From CBDBZX01 sp965213645 (GTDB lineage: Bacteria; Deinococcota; Deinococci; Deinococcales; Trueperaceae): DNA of 64,000 nucleotides. The stretch lies in the NCBI GenBank assembly GCA_965213645.1, contig CBDBZX010000002.1, positions 1,364,001-1,428,000 on the forward strand. The letters are read 5' to 3'. The translations under genes and the position numbers were made by a program. Below are positions 18,707-29,362 of this stretch, piece by piece; the first letter of the stretch is position 1, and the number at the start of each line of letters is the position of its first letter. The notes beneath the pieces were generated by a model. The model had not been told where the DNA came from, searched no databases, and worked only from the letters and a program-made list of their open reading frames with translations.

Positions 18707-19339
18707 CTAAAACCTTCTCTCCTTCGCGTAAAGCGCTGCCTGCACCCTGTCTTTCACGTTCAGCTTGGCGAGGATGCTACTCACGTGAACCTTGACCGTC
18801 TTTTCAGTAATCCCTAAAGCGGCAGCGATGCGTTTGTTGCTCATGCCTTGCGCGAGATGGCTTAGAACCTCTCGCTCCCTAAGAGGTCAATTCTTCTAGC
18901 GGATCATCAAAGGGCTGTGCTAAGAGTCTCACCGCCGCAGGGTCAAGCGGCAGTTCGCCGCGCAGCGCAGCGCGGACGCCGTCGGCGAGTCTATCGGGTC
19001 CAGAATGTTTGACCAAAAAGCCCGACGCACGCCTAAACGCAAGGCTTCACGCAGGTAATCCTCTTCTAAAAAACTCGTCAACACGAGGATTTTGGGGGGA
19101 GGCTCGAGCCTCAATAACCCAGGAATGAGCCGCAGTCCATTCTCATCAGGGAGTTGCAGGTCTAAAAGGACGAGTTCGGGTTGCGTTTCGCTCACGAGGT
19201 TAAATGCAGAGGAGCTGTCGTCCGCTTCCCCCACCACTTCGAAGTCTTGCAGTTCCAAAAACGCCTTGAGCCCTTCGCGCACGATGGGGTGGTCGTCGAT
19301 AATAACCAAGCGGGTTTTAGTATCAGCCGTGTCAGCCAT
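18707..19339 (-). pseudogene. NarL/FixJ-type response regulator with two frameshifts
   Basis: The receiver half is intact: VIIDDHPIVREGLKAFLE (acidic pair), LVLLDLQLPDENG (phospho-Asp) and KILVLTSF. Near 19020 one base is missing; in the next frame the protein continues FLVKHSGPDRLADGVRAAL. Near 18880 an extra T turns LTSREREV into a stop, after which the LuxR-type helix-turn-helix runs on as EVLSHLAQGMSNKRIAAALG and ends AALYAKERRF. All family residues are recoverable, so either a very young pseudogene or two sequence errors. It pairs with the overlapping histidine kinase gene upstream. Confidence 0.85.
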
Positions 19340-20495
19340 GAGGGAGCGTGACCTCTAAGCGTAGACCTCTTTTCGAACCTTCGTTGGGAGTCAGCTCAAG
19401 CCTTCCGCCCAACGATTCCGTTCGCGCCCTCATGCTCCCGAGACCAAGGCCATGCTCAACCTCTTCTGCTAGACCTCTTCCGTTGTCCAAGACGCTCAAC
19501 TTGACCTCTTCGCCAACACGTTCTAAGCGAAGCCAAATCGTTTCTGCGTCCGCGTGACGAAGGGCGTTGTGGAGGGCTTCTTGGGCAATGCGGTAGAGGG
19601 CTTCGGCGCTTTTTTCAGAGAGGGTGAGGGGTTCGGCCTCGAGCTGCACCTTCACCCCCGCCTCTTGGGTGCGCTGCGCCAACCGCGCCAACGCGCTCGG
19701 CAAGCCTTGTGAGAGGTCAGCGGGGCGCAGCACTTCGACTAAACCGCGCAACTCACCCAACGCGCTGCTTACCAATTCCGCACCTCTTGTTAGGCTGCGC
19801 TCCCGCTGTTCGCCCTGACCCGCTTGCGCGACTTTCAGCGACAACTCTGCCCCAAAGAGAAGCTGCGCGACCGAATCGTGCATCTCGGTGGCGAGGCGCT
19901 GGCGTTCTTCTAGCGTCGCTACGTGACGCGCCTCTTGTTCTCGTTCAGCCTGAAGTCTGGAGCGCTCAAACGCCGTGCCGAGTTGCTGCCCCACCGTCGT
20001 CAAAAAGGCGAGCGTGGCCGCGTCGAACCTCTCTCGCCCCGTCGCCGCGAGGTTGAGAATGCCGACAGGTCCGCGCTGCCCTAAGAGCGGCATACTCGCG
20101 TGAATCTCTAAGCCTTCTTTATCTTCTGTGGCCGCCTCCAAACGGCTACAATGCACGATGTTGACGCCCTTGTCCAACTTGCCCCCCTTGAAAATCCACT
20201 GGCAGTCACAGCTTCCGCCACAAAGAGGTGCATTATCGTCGCGGCTCAGCGCGGGCGGCAAACCCGTCGTGGCGGCGAGGCGAAAAACCCCTTGGTGGCT
20301 ATCGCCTTGCGAGACGCGGGTCAAGAACACCCAGCCCGCCCTCAGGTCCAAGAGGTCAACGAGCCGCGTCAACGCCTGCTCAACCGCCACCGAAAAGTCA
20401 CCCTCGGCGTTGAGGATGTTACCGATGGCGTTCAGGGTGGAGAGTTCTTCTAAACGCTGCTCGAGTTTATCCGCTGACATATCTTGTACCTTCAC
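19332..20495 (-). CDS. GAF-domain sensor histidine kinase (NarX/HisKA_3 type)
   Basis: A 387-residue soluble sensor kinase, partner of the adjacent NarL-type regulator (8-base overlap). An N-terminal helix leads into a GAF domain (about 35-185) that carries four cysteines, C92, C96, C98 and C116 (LCGGSCDCQW and VHCSRLE), which might bind a metal or iron-sulphur cluster; that is inference. Then come the HisKA_3 dimerisation helix with the phospho-His in LATEMHDSVAQLLFG and an HATPase core with EALHNALRHA and LDNGRGL. The start is GTG 20495 or ATG 20480; the latter has a GAAGGT site. No membrane segment was seen, so the signal is probably cytoplasmic. Confidence 0.9.
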   Translation of the reverse strand: MKVQDMSADKLEQRLEELSTLNAIGNILNAEGDFSVAVEQALTRLVDLLDLRAGWVFLTRVSQGDSHQGVFRLAATTGLPPALSRDDNAPLCGGSCDCQWIFKGGKLDKGVNIVHCSRLEAATEDKEGLEIHASMPLLGQRGPVGILNLAATGRERFDAATLAFLTTVGQQLGTAFERSRLQAEREQEARHVATLEERQRLATEMHDSVAQLLFGAELSLKVAQAGQGEQRERSLTRGAELVSSALGELRGLVEVLRPADLSQGLPSALARLAQRTQEAGVKVQLEAEPLTLSEKSAEALYRIAQEALHNALRHADAETIWLRLERVGEEVKLSVLDNGRGLAEEVEHGLGLGSMRARTESLGGRLELTPNEGSKRGLRLEVTLPHG

Positions 20496-20612
20496 CCTGT
20501 TCCGTTCATCAAGTGACCTCTTTTCATCCTATACAATCTGTTACATTATCCCCGTATTGACGCTAAGCTACTCCCTAAAAAGGGGTGGCTAACGTCTTAA
20601 AGGAGTATAACT

Positions 20613-21920
20613 ATGCGAAGACTCTCGAGCCTTTTCGTCGCTCTTATGCAGCGCTTTTTGCCCGACCCTTGGGTTTTAGCCATCGTTCTGAGCCTCATCG
20701 TCTTCGTTGCGGGTCTTCTCCTGACGCCCTCGAATCCCTTAGAGATGGTCACGTTTTGGGGCGACGGGTTTTTTGGGCTCTTGGAGTTCTCCATGCAGAT
20801 GGTACTGATTCTCGTCACGGGCTACGCGTTGGCGAGCACCGCGCTCGTTAAAGGTGCGTTAGAAGCCGTCGCGAAGCGGGCGAAGGGCGCGGGCAGCGCC
20901 GTCGTCATCACCACGGTGTTTGCCGTCATCGCCTGCTGGCTCAACTGGGGCTTCGGGCTCATCGTCGGAGCGCTCTTAGCCAAGGAGATGGCGCGGCAGG
21001 TGGAAGGCGTGGACTACCGTTTGCTGATCGCGTCGGCGTACAGCGGCTTTTTGGTGTGGCACGGCGGGCTTTCGGGCTCGATTCCGTTAGTTATTGCTAC
21101 TGAAGGGCACTTTTTGGCGGAGCAGATGGGCGTGATTCCAACCTCGCAGACGATTTTCACGGTCTATAACCTCGTCATCGCCTCTGCGCTTCTCGTGACG
21201 CTTCCCTTCGTCAATCGGTTGATGTTGCCCGCAAAGGGTAAGCGCGTTGTCGTGGACGCGGCTAAGTTAGAAGACGAAGCGAAGGCAGACGACCTGCGCG
21301 GCACGCCAGCGGAGCGGCTCGAGACCACCCCCTGGCTCTCCCTCATCGTCGGCGCGGGCGGGCTCGCCTACCTCATCAGCTACTTCGCCACGGGCGGCGG
21401 GCTCGGGCTCAACATCGTCATCTTTATCTTCTTCATCCTGGGGATTCTCCTGCACGGCACACCGCGCAACTACATCGACTCTTTTATCGAAGCAGTGAGC
21501 GGCAGTTCGGGCATCATCTTGCAGTTCCCCTTCTACGCCGGGATTTTAGGTATGATGAGCACGTCCGGTCTAGTAGATATTATCTCGGGCTGGTTCGTGG
21601 CGGTTTCCACGGCGCAAACGCTGCCCTTTTGGTCGTTTCTGAGCGGCGGCGTGGTCAACTTCTTTACGCCCTCGGGCGGCGGGCAGTGGGCGGTGCAAGG
21701 CCCGATTATGATTGGAGCCTCGGAGCAACTCGGCGCAGACCTCGCGAAAGTCTCGATGGGCGTGGCCTGGGGCGACGCCTGGAGCAACATGGTGCAACCC
21801 TTTTGGCTCTTGCCCGCCTTGGGGATTGCGGGCTTAGAGGCGAGGGACGTGATGGGCTTTTGTGTGATGGCGCTTTTGGTGTCGGGCGTGATTATTACGC
21901 TAGGACTGCTCCTTTTGTAA
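20613..21920 (+). CDS. AtoE-type short-chain fatty acid transporter
   Basis: A 435-residue polytopic membrane protein of the AtoE family (TIGR00366-like), thought to move short-chain fatty acids across the cytoplasmic membrane. N-terminal RFLPDPWVLAIVLSLIVFVAGLL, the conserved NWGFGLIVGALLAKEMAR, GFLVWHGGLSGSIPLVIAT, and the C-terminal FFTPSGGGQWAVQGPIM and WGDAWSNMVQPFWLLPALGIAG are family hallmarks. The ATG follows an AAAGGAG site. The divergent gene is the GAF histidine kinase. No acetoacetate-CoA transferase genes lie next to it, so the substrate is unconfirmed. Confidence 0.9.
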   Translation: MRRLSSLFVALMQRFLPDPWVLAIVLSLIVFVAGLLLTPSNPLEMVTFWGDGFFGLLEFSMQMVLILVTGYALASTALVKGALEAVAKRAKGAGSAVVITTVFAVIACWLNWGFGLIVGALLAKEMARQVEGVDYRLLIASAYSGFLVWHGGLSGSIPLVIATEGHFLAEQMGVIPTSQTIFTVYNLVIASALLVTLPFVNRLMLPAKGKRVVVDAAKLEDEAKADDLRGTPAERLETTPWLSLIVGAGGLAYLISYFATGGGLGLNIVIFIFFILGILLHGTPRNYIDSFIEAVSGSSGIILQFPFYAGILGMMSTSGLVDIISGWFVAVSTAQTLPFWSFLSGGVVNFFTPSGGGQWAVQGPIMIGASEQLGADLAKVSMGVAWGDAWSNMVQPFWLLPALGIAGLEARDVMGFCVMALLVSGVIITLGLLLL

Positions 21921-21935
21921 AGCGACTTACGTGCG

Positions 21936-22277
21936 CTAATCGGTGTTGAGCGCCGACTCCAGCGTCTGCGTGAGCAGCAAGCGCAGCTTAGCGCGGCGCT
22001 CTTGCGCTTCTACAGACTGCTCGGTGAGTTTCTGCGTAACGACGGCGGTGAGGGTATGCTCGCTGCCCGTGCTGGCTGAGCGGATGAATTCGATGTCCAC
22101 ATCGGGAAAAATATCCAAAATATAGGTCGGCAGAGCCAAGACGCGCTTGCGCTTGCCCTTGAGGTGCATCACGATGATGTCCGTCTGCCGCCTGCCCAGC
22201 GAAAAGATGACATCTAGGTTGAGTTCGTCGGCAGTATCTTGTACGGTTTTGCGAATCGTCTCTCTCACAGTATCCAT
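21936..22277 (-). CDS. Small conserved-looking protein of unknown function
   Basis: A 113-residue protein I do not recognise. It reads MDTVRETIRKTVQDTADELN, then LDVIFSLGRRQTDIIVMHLKG, KRVLALPTYILDIFPDVDIEFI, and a charged helical C-terminus. It appears soluble with alternating strands and helices. I chose ATG 22277, behind a GAGGGGGC site, over an in-frame codon 51 bases upstream. It converges on the AtoE-type gene, with only 15 bases between the two stops. Confidence 0.6.
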   Translation of the reverse strand: MDTVRETIRKTVQDTADELNLDVIFSLGRRQTDIIVMHLKGKRKRVLALPTYILDIFPDVDIEFIRSASTGSEHTLTAVVTQKLTEQSVEAQERRAKLRLLLTQTLESALNTD

Positions 22278-22394
22278 AGTGCCCCCTCGAGCATTGAGTA
22301 TGCCTAAGTATGCCCGTCGCTCTCGCACAGAAACCTTACACGTGACGACGGAAAAGAGGACACAGCCGAAATGTGAAGTTTAGAACATGCTAAT

Positions 22395-23426
22395 CTACTG
22401 CTTAATTTCTGCCACAACCGCATCCTCAGCGTCGTAATCAAATTTCTTCGGCTCAACCTCTTCGGGCGGATGCTCGCGCTCCCAAGCAACGGTGCGGCGC
22501 AAGGCTTCTTGGAGCGGCGTGACCTCTTCATAGCCGAGTTCGGCGCGGATGCGCCCTGAGTCCACCGACCAATCCTGTTTAGGATTTATGTCCGTATTCC
22601 AGAGCAGATGCTCAGGTATCTCATCATTGGGAACTTTCAAGATATCGCCGTGCCAACTCGCGGCCTCAGCGGTGAGTTCTAAAAACTCTTCCTCCGTAAA
22701 ATTCTCCTGATAGGCCACGTGATAGATACGGTTTGCCGCCTCTTCCCTGGTGACACAAAGCGCAACCGCATGGGCCATATCTTCGACATAACCGCGTAAA
22801 GCGCGTAGAGGTGCTTGATTCTCAGGAAGAATGATGAACGGTCTGCCGTCATCCATCCGCTTGAGATAGCTGTAAAGCCTGTGCTGATAATCGCTAGGGC
22901 CGAAGACCATCGGCAGGCGCAGCACGGTTGCGGGCAACACATCGGGCTGCGCCATCACGACGCGCTCGACCAAGATTTTGTCGTAGTTGTACATCATATC
23001 TTCGGGGCTGTCCGCGTGGTTTCGGTATGGGTAGAACTTGTCTCTGAGGGGTGAATCTTCGGTAAGAGGTGTGGGGTCGGGTGGGCCAGGGTCGGCCCCA
23101 CGTAGGCGATCATAAGCGCGGTAGACGTCGCCGCTGCTCAACACGACCAAACGCTTCGCCAATCCTCGAAACACCTCTACAACTGCTCGAGCGTCTTTTT
23201 CTGTCATAGCGAAGGTGTCTAAGACAACCTCTGGCGCTAGCTCCTCAAAAACCTCTCGGTACTCCCCTAACCTCTTCCGGTCTCCGTGTACGTGCTTAAC
23301 GCTCCCCGGCAGCTCAGCCTCGGTTTTACCTCTATGAAAGACCGTGAGCGCGTGACCTAGCGAGTCGAGCCTGCGAACTGCGTGTGCGCCGATGAAGTTT
23401 GTGCCACCCAAAACGAGAATCTTCAT
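22395..23426 (-). CDS. NAD-dependent epimerase/dehydratase family protein (extended SDR)
   Basis: A 343-residue extended short-chain dehydrogenase. The N-terminal Rossmann motif GGTNFIGAHAVRRL (GxxxxxG) follows directly after the start; VVLDTFAMTEKDARAVVE, VVLSSGDVYRAYD and the catalytic Tyr region (PEDMMYNYDKILVERVV, YxxxK) are present. The substrate is unknown; such proteins act on nucleotide sugars or isoprenoid-type compounds. ATG 23426 was chosen because TATAAT lies 6 bases upstream, a leaderless start; the longer frame from 23477 would run through this promoter. It is divergent to the GH15 gene. Confidence 0.85.
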   Translation of the reverse strand: MKILVLGGTNFIGAHAVRRLDSLGHALTVFHRGKTEAELPGSVKHVHGDRKRLGEYREVFEELAPEVVLDTFAMTEKDARAVVEVFRGLAKRLVVLSSGDVYRAYDRLRGADPGPPDPTPLTEDSPLRDKFYPYRNHADSPEDMMYNYDKILVERVVMAQPDVLPATVLRLPMVFGPSDYQHRLYSYLKRMDDGRPFIILPENQAPLRALRGYVEDMAHAVALCVTREEAANRIYHVAYQENFTEEEFLELTAEAASWHGDILKVPNDEIPEHLLWNTDINPKQDWSVDSGRIRAELGYEEVTPLQEALRRTVAWEREHPPEEVEPKKFDYDAEDAVVAEIKQ

Positions 23427-23432
23427 GTAGGC

Positions 23433-23438
23433 ATTATA
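23433..23438 (-). promoter_or_regulatory. -10 box (TATAAT) for a leaderless epimerase transcript
   Basis: Perfect TATAAT, 6 bases before the ATG at 23426. It decides the start of the epimerase gene against a longer in-frame reading. Confidence 0.65.
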
Positions 23439-23498
23439 GGGCTGGACGTGCGTTATTGTAGAGGATGACAATTTCAACCCGTGAGTTTGCTATGAAGT

Positions 23499-25316
23499 AT
23501 GAGGTGGAGCATGAAGTATAGGCCAATAGAGGACTACGGGATCATCGGCGACTTGCACACGGTAGCCTTGGTCAGCAAGGGCGGCTCGATAGACTACATG
23601 ACCTTCCCGCGCTTCGACTCGCCGACGGTTTTCGCGGCGATTTTGGACGCGGAGGAGGGTGGGCGCTTCATGCTCGACCCCCTCTTGTCGCAAGAGGGCG
23701 AGCAGCGCGTCACCCAGAAGCAGCTCTATCTGCCCGACTCGAACATCCTCTTGACCCGCTTCTTGTCCGAGGAGGGCGTAGCGGAGTTGTCCGACTTCAT
23801 GCCCGTCAAGGAGGGACACCGCCACCGCGTGGTGCGGCGCGTGAAGATCATTCGCGGCGAGATGCGCTTTCGCCTCCACTGTGCGCCGCGCTTCGACTAC
23901 GCGAGGGCGAAGCATCGTGCTGAGCGGTGCGAGGGAGGCGTGCGCTTCTGCTCAGAGGACTTAACGATGCTCCTGCGCACGCCTGTAGACCTGGAGCTTG
24001 ACGGGAACGACGCCGTCGCCGAATTCACCTTGCAGGCAGGAGAAACGGCCTCGTTCGTGCTGGAGGAGGAGACCCAGGACTCGCCCTCGGCAGATGAAAA
24101 TTTCGTGTCCGAATCGTTCAAGAATACCCTCAACTTCTGGCAGTCTTGGGTAGGCCGCTCGACTTACGAGGGGCGTTGGCGCGAGGAGATGCGGCGCTCG
24201 GCCCTGGTCCTCAAGCTCCTGACCTACGCGCCCGAAGGTTCCATCGTCGCGGCAGGGACGATGGGGCTGCCCGAGGAAGAGGGGGGCGAGCGCAACTGGG
24301 ACTACCGCTACACCTGGATTCGCGACGCCTCCTTTACGGTGTACGGCTTCTCGCGGCTCGGTTACACGGACGAGATGGCCGCCTTTATGGACTGGATTTC
24401 GGCGCGGGCGTCGGAGTGCGTGGAGGCGGGCGACGAGGCGGGCGGACTCCTTCAGGTGCTCTACGGCATCGACGGTAAACGTGAAATCCCCGAGACACAC
24501 CTGACACACCTAGAGGGCTACAGGGGTTCCGCGCCCGTGCGTCTAGGCAACAGCGCTTACGACCAGCTCCAGCTCGACGTGTACGGCACGCTCATGGACT
24601 CGGTCTACCTCTACAACAAGTACGGCGAGCCCATCTCGTTTGATTTGTGGCAGCACCTCATCACCATGATCGACTGGGTCTGCGACAACTGGCGGCGGGC
24701 TGACCACGGTATCTGGGAGGTGCGGAGCGGCGACCAGGAGTTCTTGTACTCCCGTCTCATGTGCTGGGTGGCGGTGGATAGAGGCTTCCGCTTGGCGCAT
24801 AAGCGTTCCTTTCCCGCGCCACTAGAGCGCTGGCACAAGGTCCGGGACGAAATTTACTACGATATCTTTGAGAACTTCTGGAACGAGGATAGAGGGGCGT
24901 TCGTGCAGTACAAGGGCTCTCGGGCAGTGGACGCCTCGAGCCTCCTCATGCCCCTAGTCAAATTCGTCTCGCCGCACGACCCCAAGTGGATATCCACCTT
25001 GCGCGTCATCGAGGACGAACTCGTTGACGAATCGCTGGTTTACCGCTACCACAGCGACGACACCGATGACGGGCTGCGCGGCAAAGAGGGAACCTTCAAT
25101 ATCTGCTCGTTCTGGTATATCGAGTGCTTGGCCCGCGCGGGCGAGGTCAAAAAGGCGCGGCTCCTATTCGACAAGTTCTTGGGCTACGCCAACCATTTGG
25201 GCCTCTACTCCGAGGAGATCGGCCCCTACGGGCAGCAACTCGGCAACTTTCCGCAGGCGTTCACGCATTTGGGGCTGATTAGTGCGGCGTTTGAGTTGGA
25301 TAGGCGGCTATCGTAA
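23499..25316 (+). CDS. Glycoside hydrolase family 15 protein (glucoamylase/trehalase-like)
   Basis: Hydrolyses alpha-glucosidic bonds in glucans or trehalose; the substrate is not determined by sequence. The 605-residue protein has the GH15 layout: an N-terminal beta-sandwich (IEDYGIIGDLHTVALVSKGGSIDYMTFPRFDSP) and an (alpha/alpha)6 barrel with AAGTMGLPEEEGGERNWDYRYTWIRDASF, a family hallmark, then GIWEVRSGDQEFLYSRLMCWVA and the C-terminal GTFNICSFWYIECLARAG, near the usual second catalytic Glu. ATG 23511, behind GAGGTGGAG, is an equally good start and would shorten it by four residues. It probably works with the glgX gene downstream in glycogen or maltodextrin use. Confidence 0.92.
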   Translation: MRWSMKYRPIEDYGIIGDLHTVALVSKGGSIDYMTFPRFDSPTVFAAILDAEEGGRFMLDPLLSQEGEQRVTQKQLYLPDSNILLTRFLSEEGVAELSDFMPVKEGHRHRVVRRVKIIRGEMRFRLHCAPRFDYARAKHRAERCEGGVRFCSEDLTMLLRTPVDLELDGNDAVAEFTLQAGETASFVLEEETQDSPSADENFVSESFKNTLNFWQSWVGRSTYEGRWREEMRRSALVLKLLTYAPEGSIVAAGTMGLPEEEGGERNWDYRYTWIRDASFTVYGFSRLGYTDEMAAFMDWISARASECVEAGDEAGGLLQVLYGIDGKREIPETHLTHLEGYRGSAPVRLGNSAYDQLQLDVYGTLMDSVYLYNKYGEPISFDLWQHLITMIDWVCDNWRRADHGIWEVRSGDQEFLYSRLMCWVAVDRGFRLAHKRSFPAPLERWHKVRDEIYYDIFENFWNEDRGAFVQYKGSRAVDASSLLMPLVKFVSPHDPKWISTLRVIEDELVDESLVYRYHSDDTDDGLRGKEGTFNICSFWYIECLARAGEVKKARLLFDKFLGYANHLGLYSEEIGPYGQQLGNFPQAFTHLGLISAAFELDRRLS

Positions 25317-25353
25317 TCAGTAGCTAACCCTTGTAAATTTGGACGCTTGCCCC

Positions 25354-25392
25354 GTAGGGGCGATTCATACAGTAACGGATATGTGCCCCTAC
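25354..25392. repeat. Degenerate palindrome, GATTCATGAATC family, copy D
   Basis: GTAGGGGCGATTCAT on the left and ATGTGCCCCTAC on the right keep the arm ends of the family while the centre has drifted. It lies between the GH15 and glgX genes, inside a 155-base gap. Confidence 0.6.
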
Positions 25393-25471
25393 GTCCCTTC
25401 TATATCGTGTCTGAAGCGAGATTGTAACCCTCACGCCTTTGCAGAGAACTTCTCAACGTAGCATGTGAGGG

Positions 25472-27592
<2,121 letters not shown>

Positions 27593-27875
27593 TGTGAGGA
27601 TAAGAGGGCGCTGCTTGGGGAGGCTCGAGCAGCGCCAAAATTTAGTTATCGTCCGATGAACATCGAGTACTGCGTTACACCCTGCAAATTGGCTGCAACG
27701 CTGCTTCAACTTAAACTGTTCAACAAAACAAAAGCACAGCCGCCCTGTAAGATTTGGAGCGGCTGTACCACAAACCCCGCTGAGAGGCCATCGCCAGTTT
27801 CGGGAAACGCTTGACCTCTTGCTGTGGCGGAGCTTACACGACTTAACAAACCGATGGATTCAATTTTATGAGTTT

Positions 27876-28000
27876 GTCACCCTGAACGAATGTGAAGGGT
27901 CTCGTTTGGCTGTGCCAAAACTTTGTAACTTTCAGTCTCTCACGGTGGAGAAAGCAAATGCGGAGATTCTTCGACTCCACTGCGTTCCGCTCAGAATGAC
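27876..28000. repeat. Dispersed repeat, GTCATTCTGAG family, copy 1
   Basis: It begins GTCACCCTGAACG and ends CGCTCAGAATGAC style (CCGCTCAGAATGAC), with internal GGGTCTCG, GGAGAAAGC and AGATTCTTCGACTCCAC. The ends are inverted relative to each other, so the element can fold on itself like a small palindromic mobile element. Copy 2 follows after 14 bases. Confidence 0.75.
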
Positions 28001-28014
28001 AACAGCGGGGATGT

Positions 28015-28116
28015 GTCACCCCGAGCGTAGTCGAGGGGTCTCGTCTCGCACTCTCTCGCAGTGGAGAAGGCGAATGCAGAGATTCTTCGACTCCACTTCG
28101 TTTCGCTCAGAATGAC
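28015..28116. repeat. Dispersed repeat, GTCATTCTGAG family, copy 2
   Basis: It begins GTCACCCCGAGCG and ends CGCTCAGAATGAC. It shares TCGAGGGGTCTCGTCT, GTGGAGAA, GCGAATGCAGAGATTCTTCG and GACTCCACTTCG blocks with copies 1 and 3. It ends 9 bases from the stop of the subtilisin-like gene. Confidence 0.8.
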
Positions 28117-28124
28117 ATTGAAGG

Positions 28125-29321
28125 TTATAGCCCACACGCGCTGAGTGCCCCGGCGACATCCAGCAAGCCCGCGCCCACTGCGTCCGGTGACTCGGGCAAG
28201 CTCTGTGCGCCCTCTTCGATGCAGGTTTGAATCTCGGTGGGGGAGAGGCCCGCGTCTGCGCCGCGCAAGACCGCCATCGTGCCGCTGACGAGCGGGGTTG
28301 AGAAGGAGGTGCCTGAGAGGTTGTCTGCGACGCCAGGTAGTGTCAAGTCCACGCCCGGCGCGGCGATGTCGATGTAGTCGCCCGGCGTGCTGAATGAGGG
28401 TGACGACCACGCGCCCGTGGCGTCCTGCTCTACCGACGTGACGCCCATGAGACCGCCCAAGTTGTGGGCGGCGGGGTAGTGAGGTTCACCGTTCGCGCCC
28501 TCGTTGCCGCCGGACGCCGCGACAACCACGCCGCGCCCTATGGCTGCGCTCAGAACCGAGCGGATAATCTCCGAGGGGCTGTCGCCGCCCAAGCTCAGGT
28601 TCATGACCAGCGCGTCGGGGCCGTCCGGCGCGTTGTCGATGGCCCAGCACATTCCTCTGATGATGTCGCTCGAGACACACACCCCATCCTCACACACCTT
28701 GACGGGCAGCACCGACGCCTGCCGCGCCACGCCTAGCGTCGTCCCGGCGGCGAGCACCGCGACAGGCGTGCCGTGGAGGTCGCTGTCTCCGGTGTCGTCG
28801 TTGTCATCAATCGCGTTATAGCCCGCCAACAACCGCCCCTCGAGCTCGCCCGTGTCCGACACGCCCGAGTCGAGCACCGCAATCGTCACGCCGTTGCCGC
28901 CGAGCCCGAGGTCGAAGGCTGCGTCCGCGTTGATGGCTGAGAGGTAGTCGGTTTGCCCGCCAGAGTAGGCACTTCGACCATCAAGCCCTAAAGGAACCGC
29001 GATGCCTGCTTCCTCTAGTCCTTCTAACAGTTGAATCGCTGCACCCAGAGATACACCGCCGATGTCAATAACTGCGAGACTTCCCGAACACGGACCCGTG
29101 TCACTCGCAAGGTCAAAGAATGCTTCGAGGTCAAATCCCAATTGGGTGAGAAATGACTCGAGCGCATCAACATCAATCCTATTGACTCCCGGAGGAGGCG
29201 CTAAAACCGCGTCAACTTGTCCCGGCACGACATCTGGGCTAGGATTATCAGGTTTGAAGGGATTGTCCTCTATCAACGAGCAGCCACTAAGCAAAACGAG
29301 TAAAACCAGAATCCAACGCAT
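28125..29321 (-). CDS. S8 (subtilisin-like) serine peptidase, predicted lipoprotein
   Basis: A 398-residue secreted peptidase. The N-terminus MRWILVLLVLLSGC is a lipoprotein signal with lipobox LSGC, so it should be anchored on the outer face of a membrane. The S8 triad is visible: Asp in TIAVLDSGVSD, His in SDLHGTPVAVLAAG and Ser in LSGTSFSTPLVSGTMA; the oxyanion Asn falls in AASGGNEGANGEP. About 120 residues lie between lipobox and catalytic domain and may be a propeptide. ATG 29321, 5 bases after a GGAGG site, is preferred to an ATG 12 bases upstream. The adjacent BTAD regulator gene is on the same strand. Confidence 0.92.
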   Translation of the reverse strand: MRWILVLLVLLSGCSLIEDNPFKPDNPSPDVVPGQVDAVLAPPPGVNRIDVDALESFLTQLGFDLEAFFDLASDTGPCSGSLAVIDIGGVSLGAAIQLLEGLEEAGIAVPLGLDGRSAYSGGQTDYLSAINADAAFDLGLGGNGVTIAVLDSGVSDTGELEGRLLAGYNAIDDNDDTGDSDLHGTPVAVLAAGTTLGVARQASVLPVKVCEDGVCVSSDIIRGMCWAIDNAPDGPDALVMNLSLGGDSPSEIIRSVLSAAIGRGVVVAASGGNEGANGEPHYPAAHNLGGLMGVTSVEQDATGAWSSPSFSTPGDYIDIAAPGVDLTLPGVADNLSGTSFSTPLVSGTMAVLRGADAGLSPTEIQTCIEEGAQSLPESPDAVGAGLLDVAGALSACGL

Positions 29322-29362
29322 GTATACCTCCATAGAGTGTGCCCGAGGGCATGTGACATAAC

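Larger units (their letters stand above)
27593..28124. other. Gene-free stretch with hairpins and two dispersed repeats
   Basis: It holds, in order: a 9-bp stem GGCGCTGCT/AGCAGCGCC (27607-27636, loop containing CTCGAG), an 8-bp stem ACAGCCGC/GCGGCTGT (27736-27766), and two copies of the GTCATTCTGAG-type repeat (27876-28000, 28015-28116). Neither hairpin has a clear T-run, but the first lies 15 bases after the glgX stop and may end its transcript. No credible gene was found. Confidence 0.6.

Noticed and set aside
24146..24478. Long open frames antisense to or overlapping high-GC genes (for example in GH15, dnaG and the BTAD regulator)
   Set aside because: They are shadows of GC-rich coding sequence with Arg/Ala/Pro-rich, low-complexity products and no ribosome sites.
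27607..27636. Canonical rho-independent terminator after glgX
   Set aside because: The stem is good, but it is followed by AAAATTTAG rather than a T-run on the coding strand, so I list it only as a hairpin.
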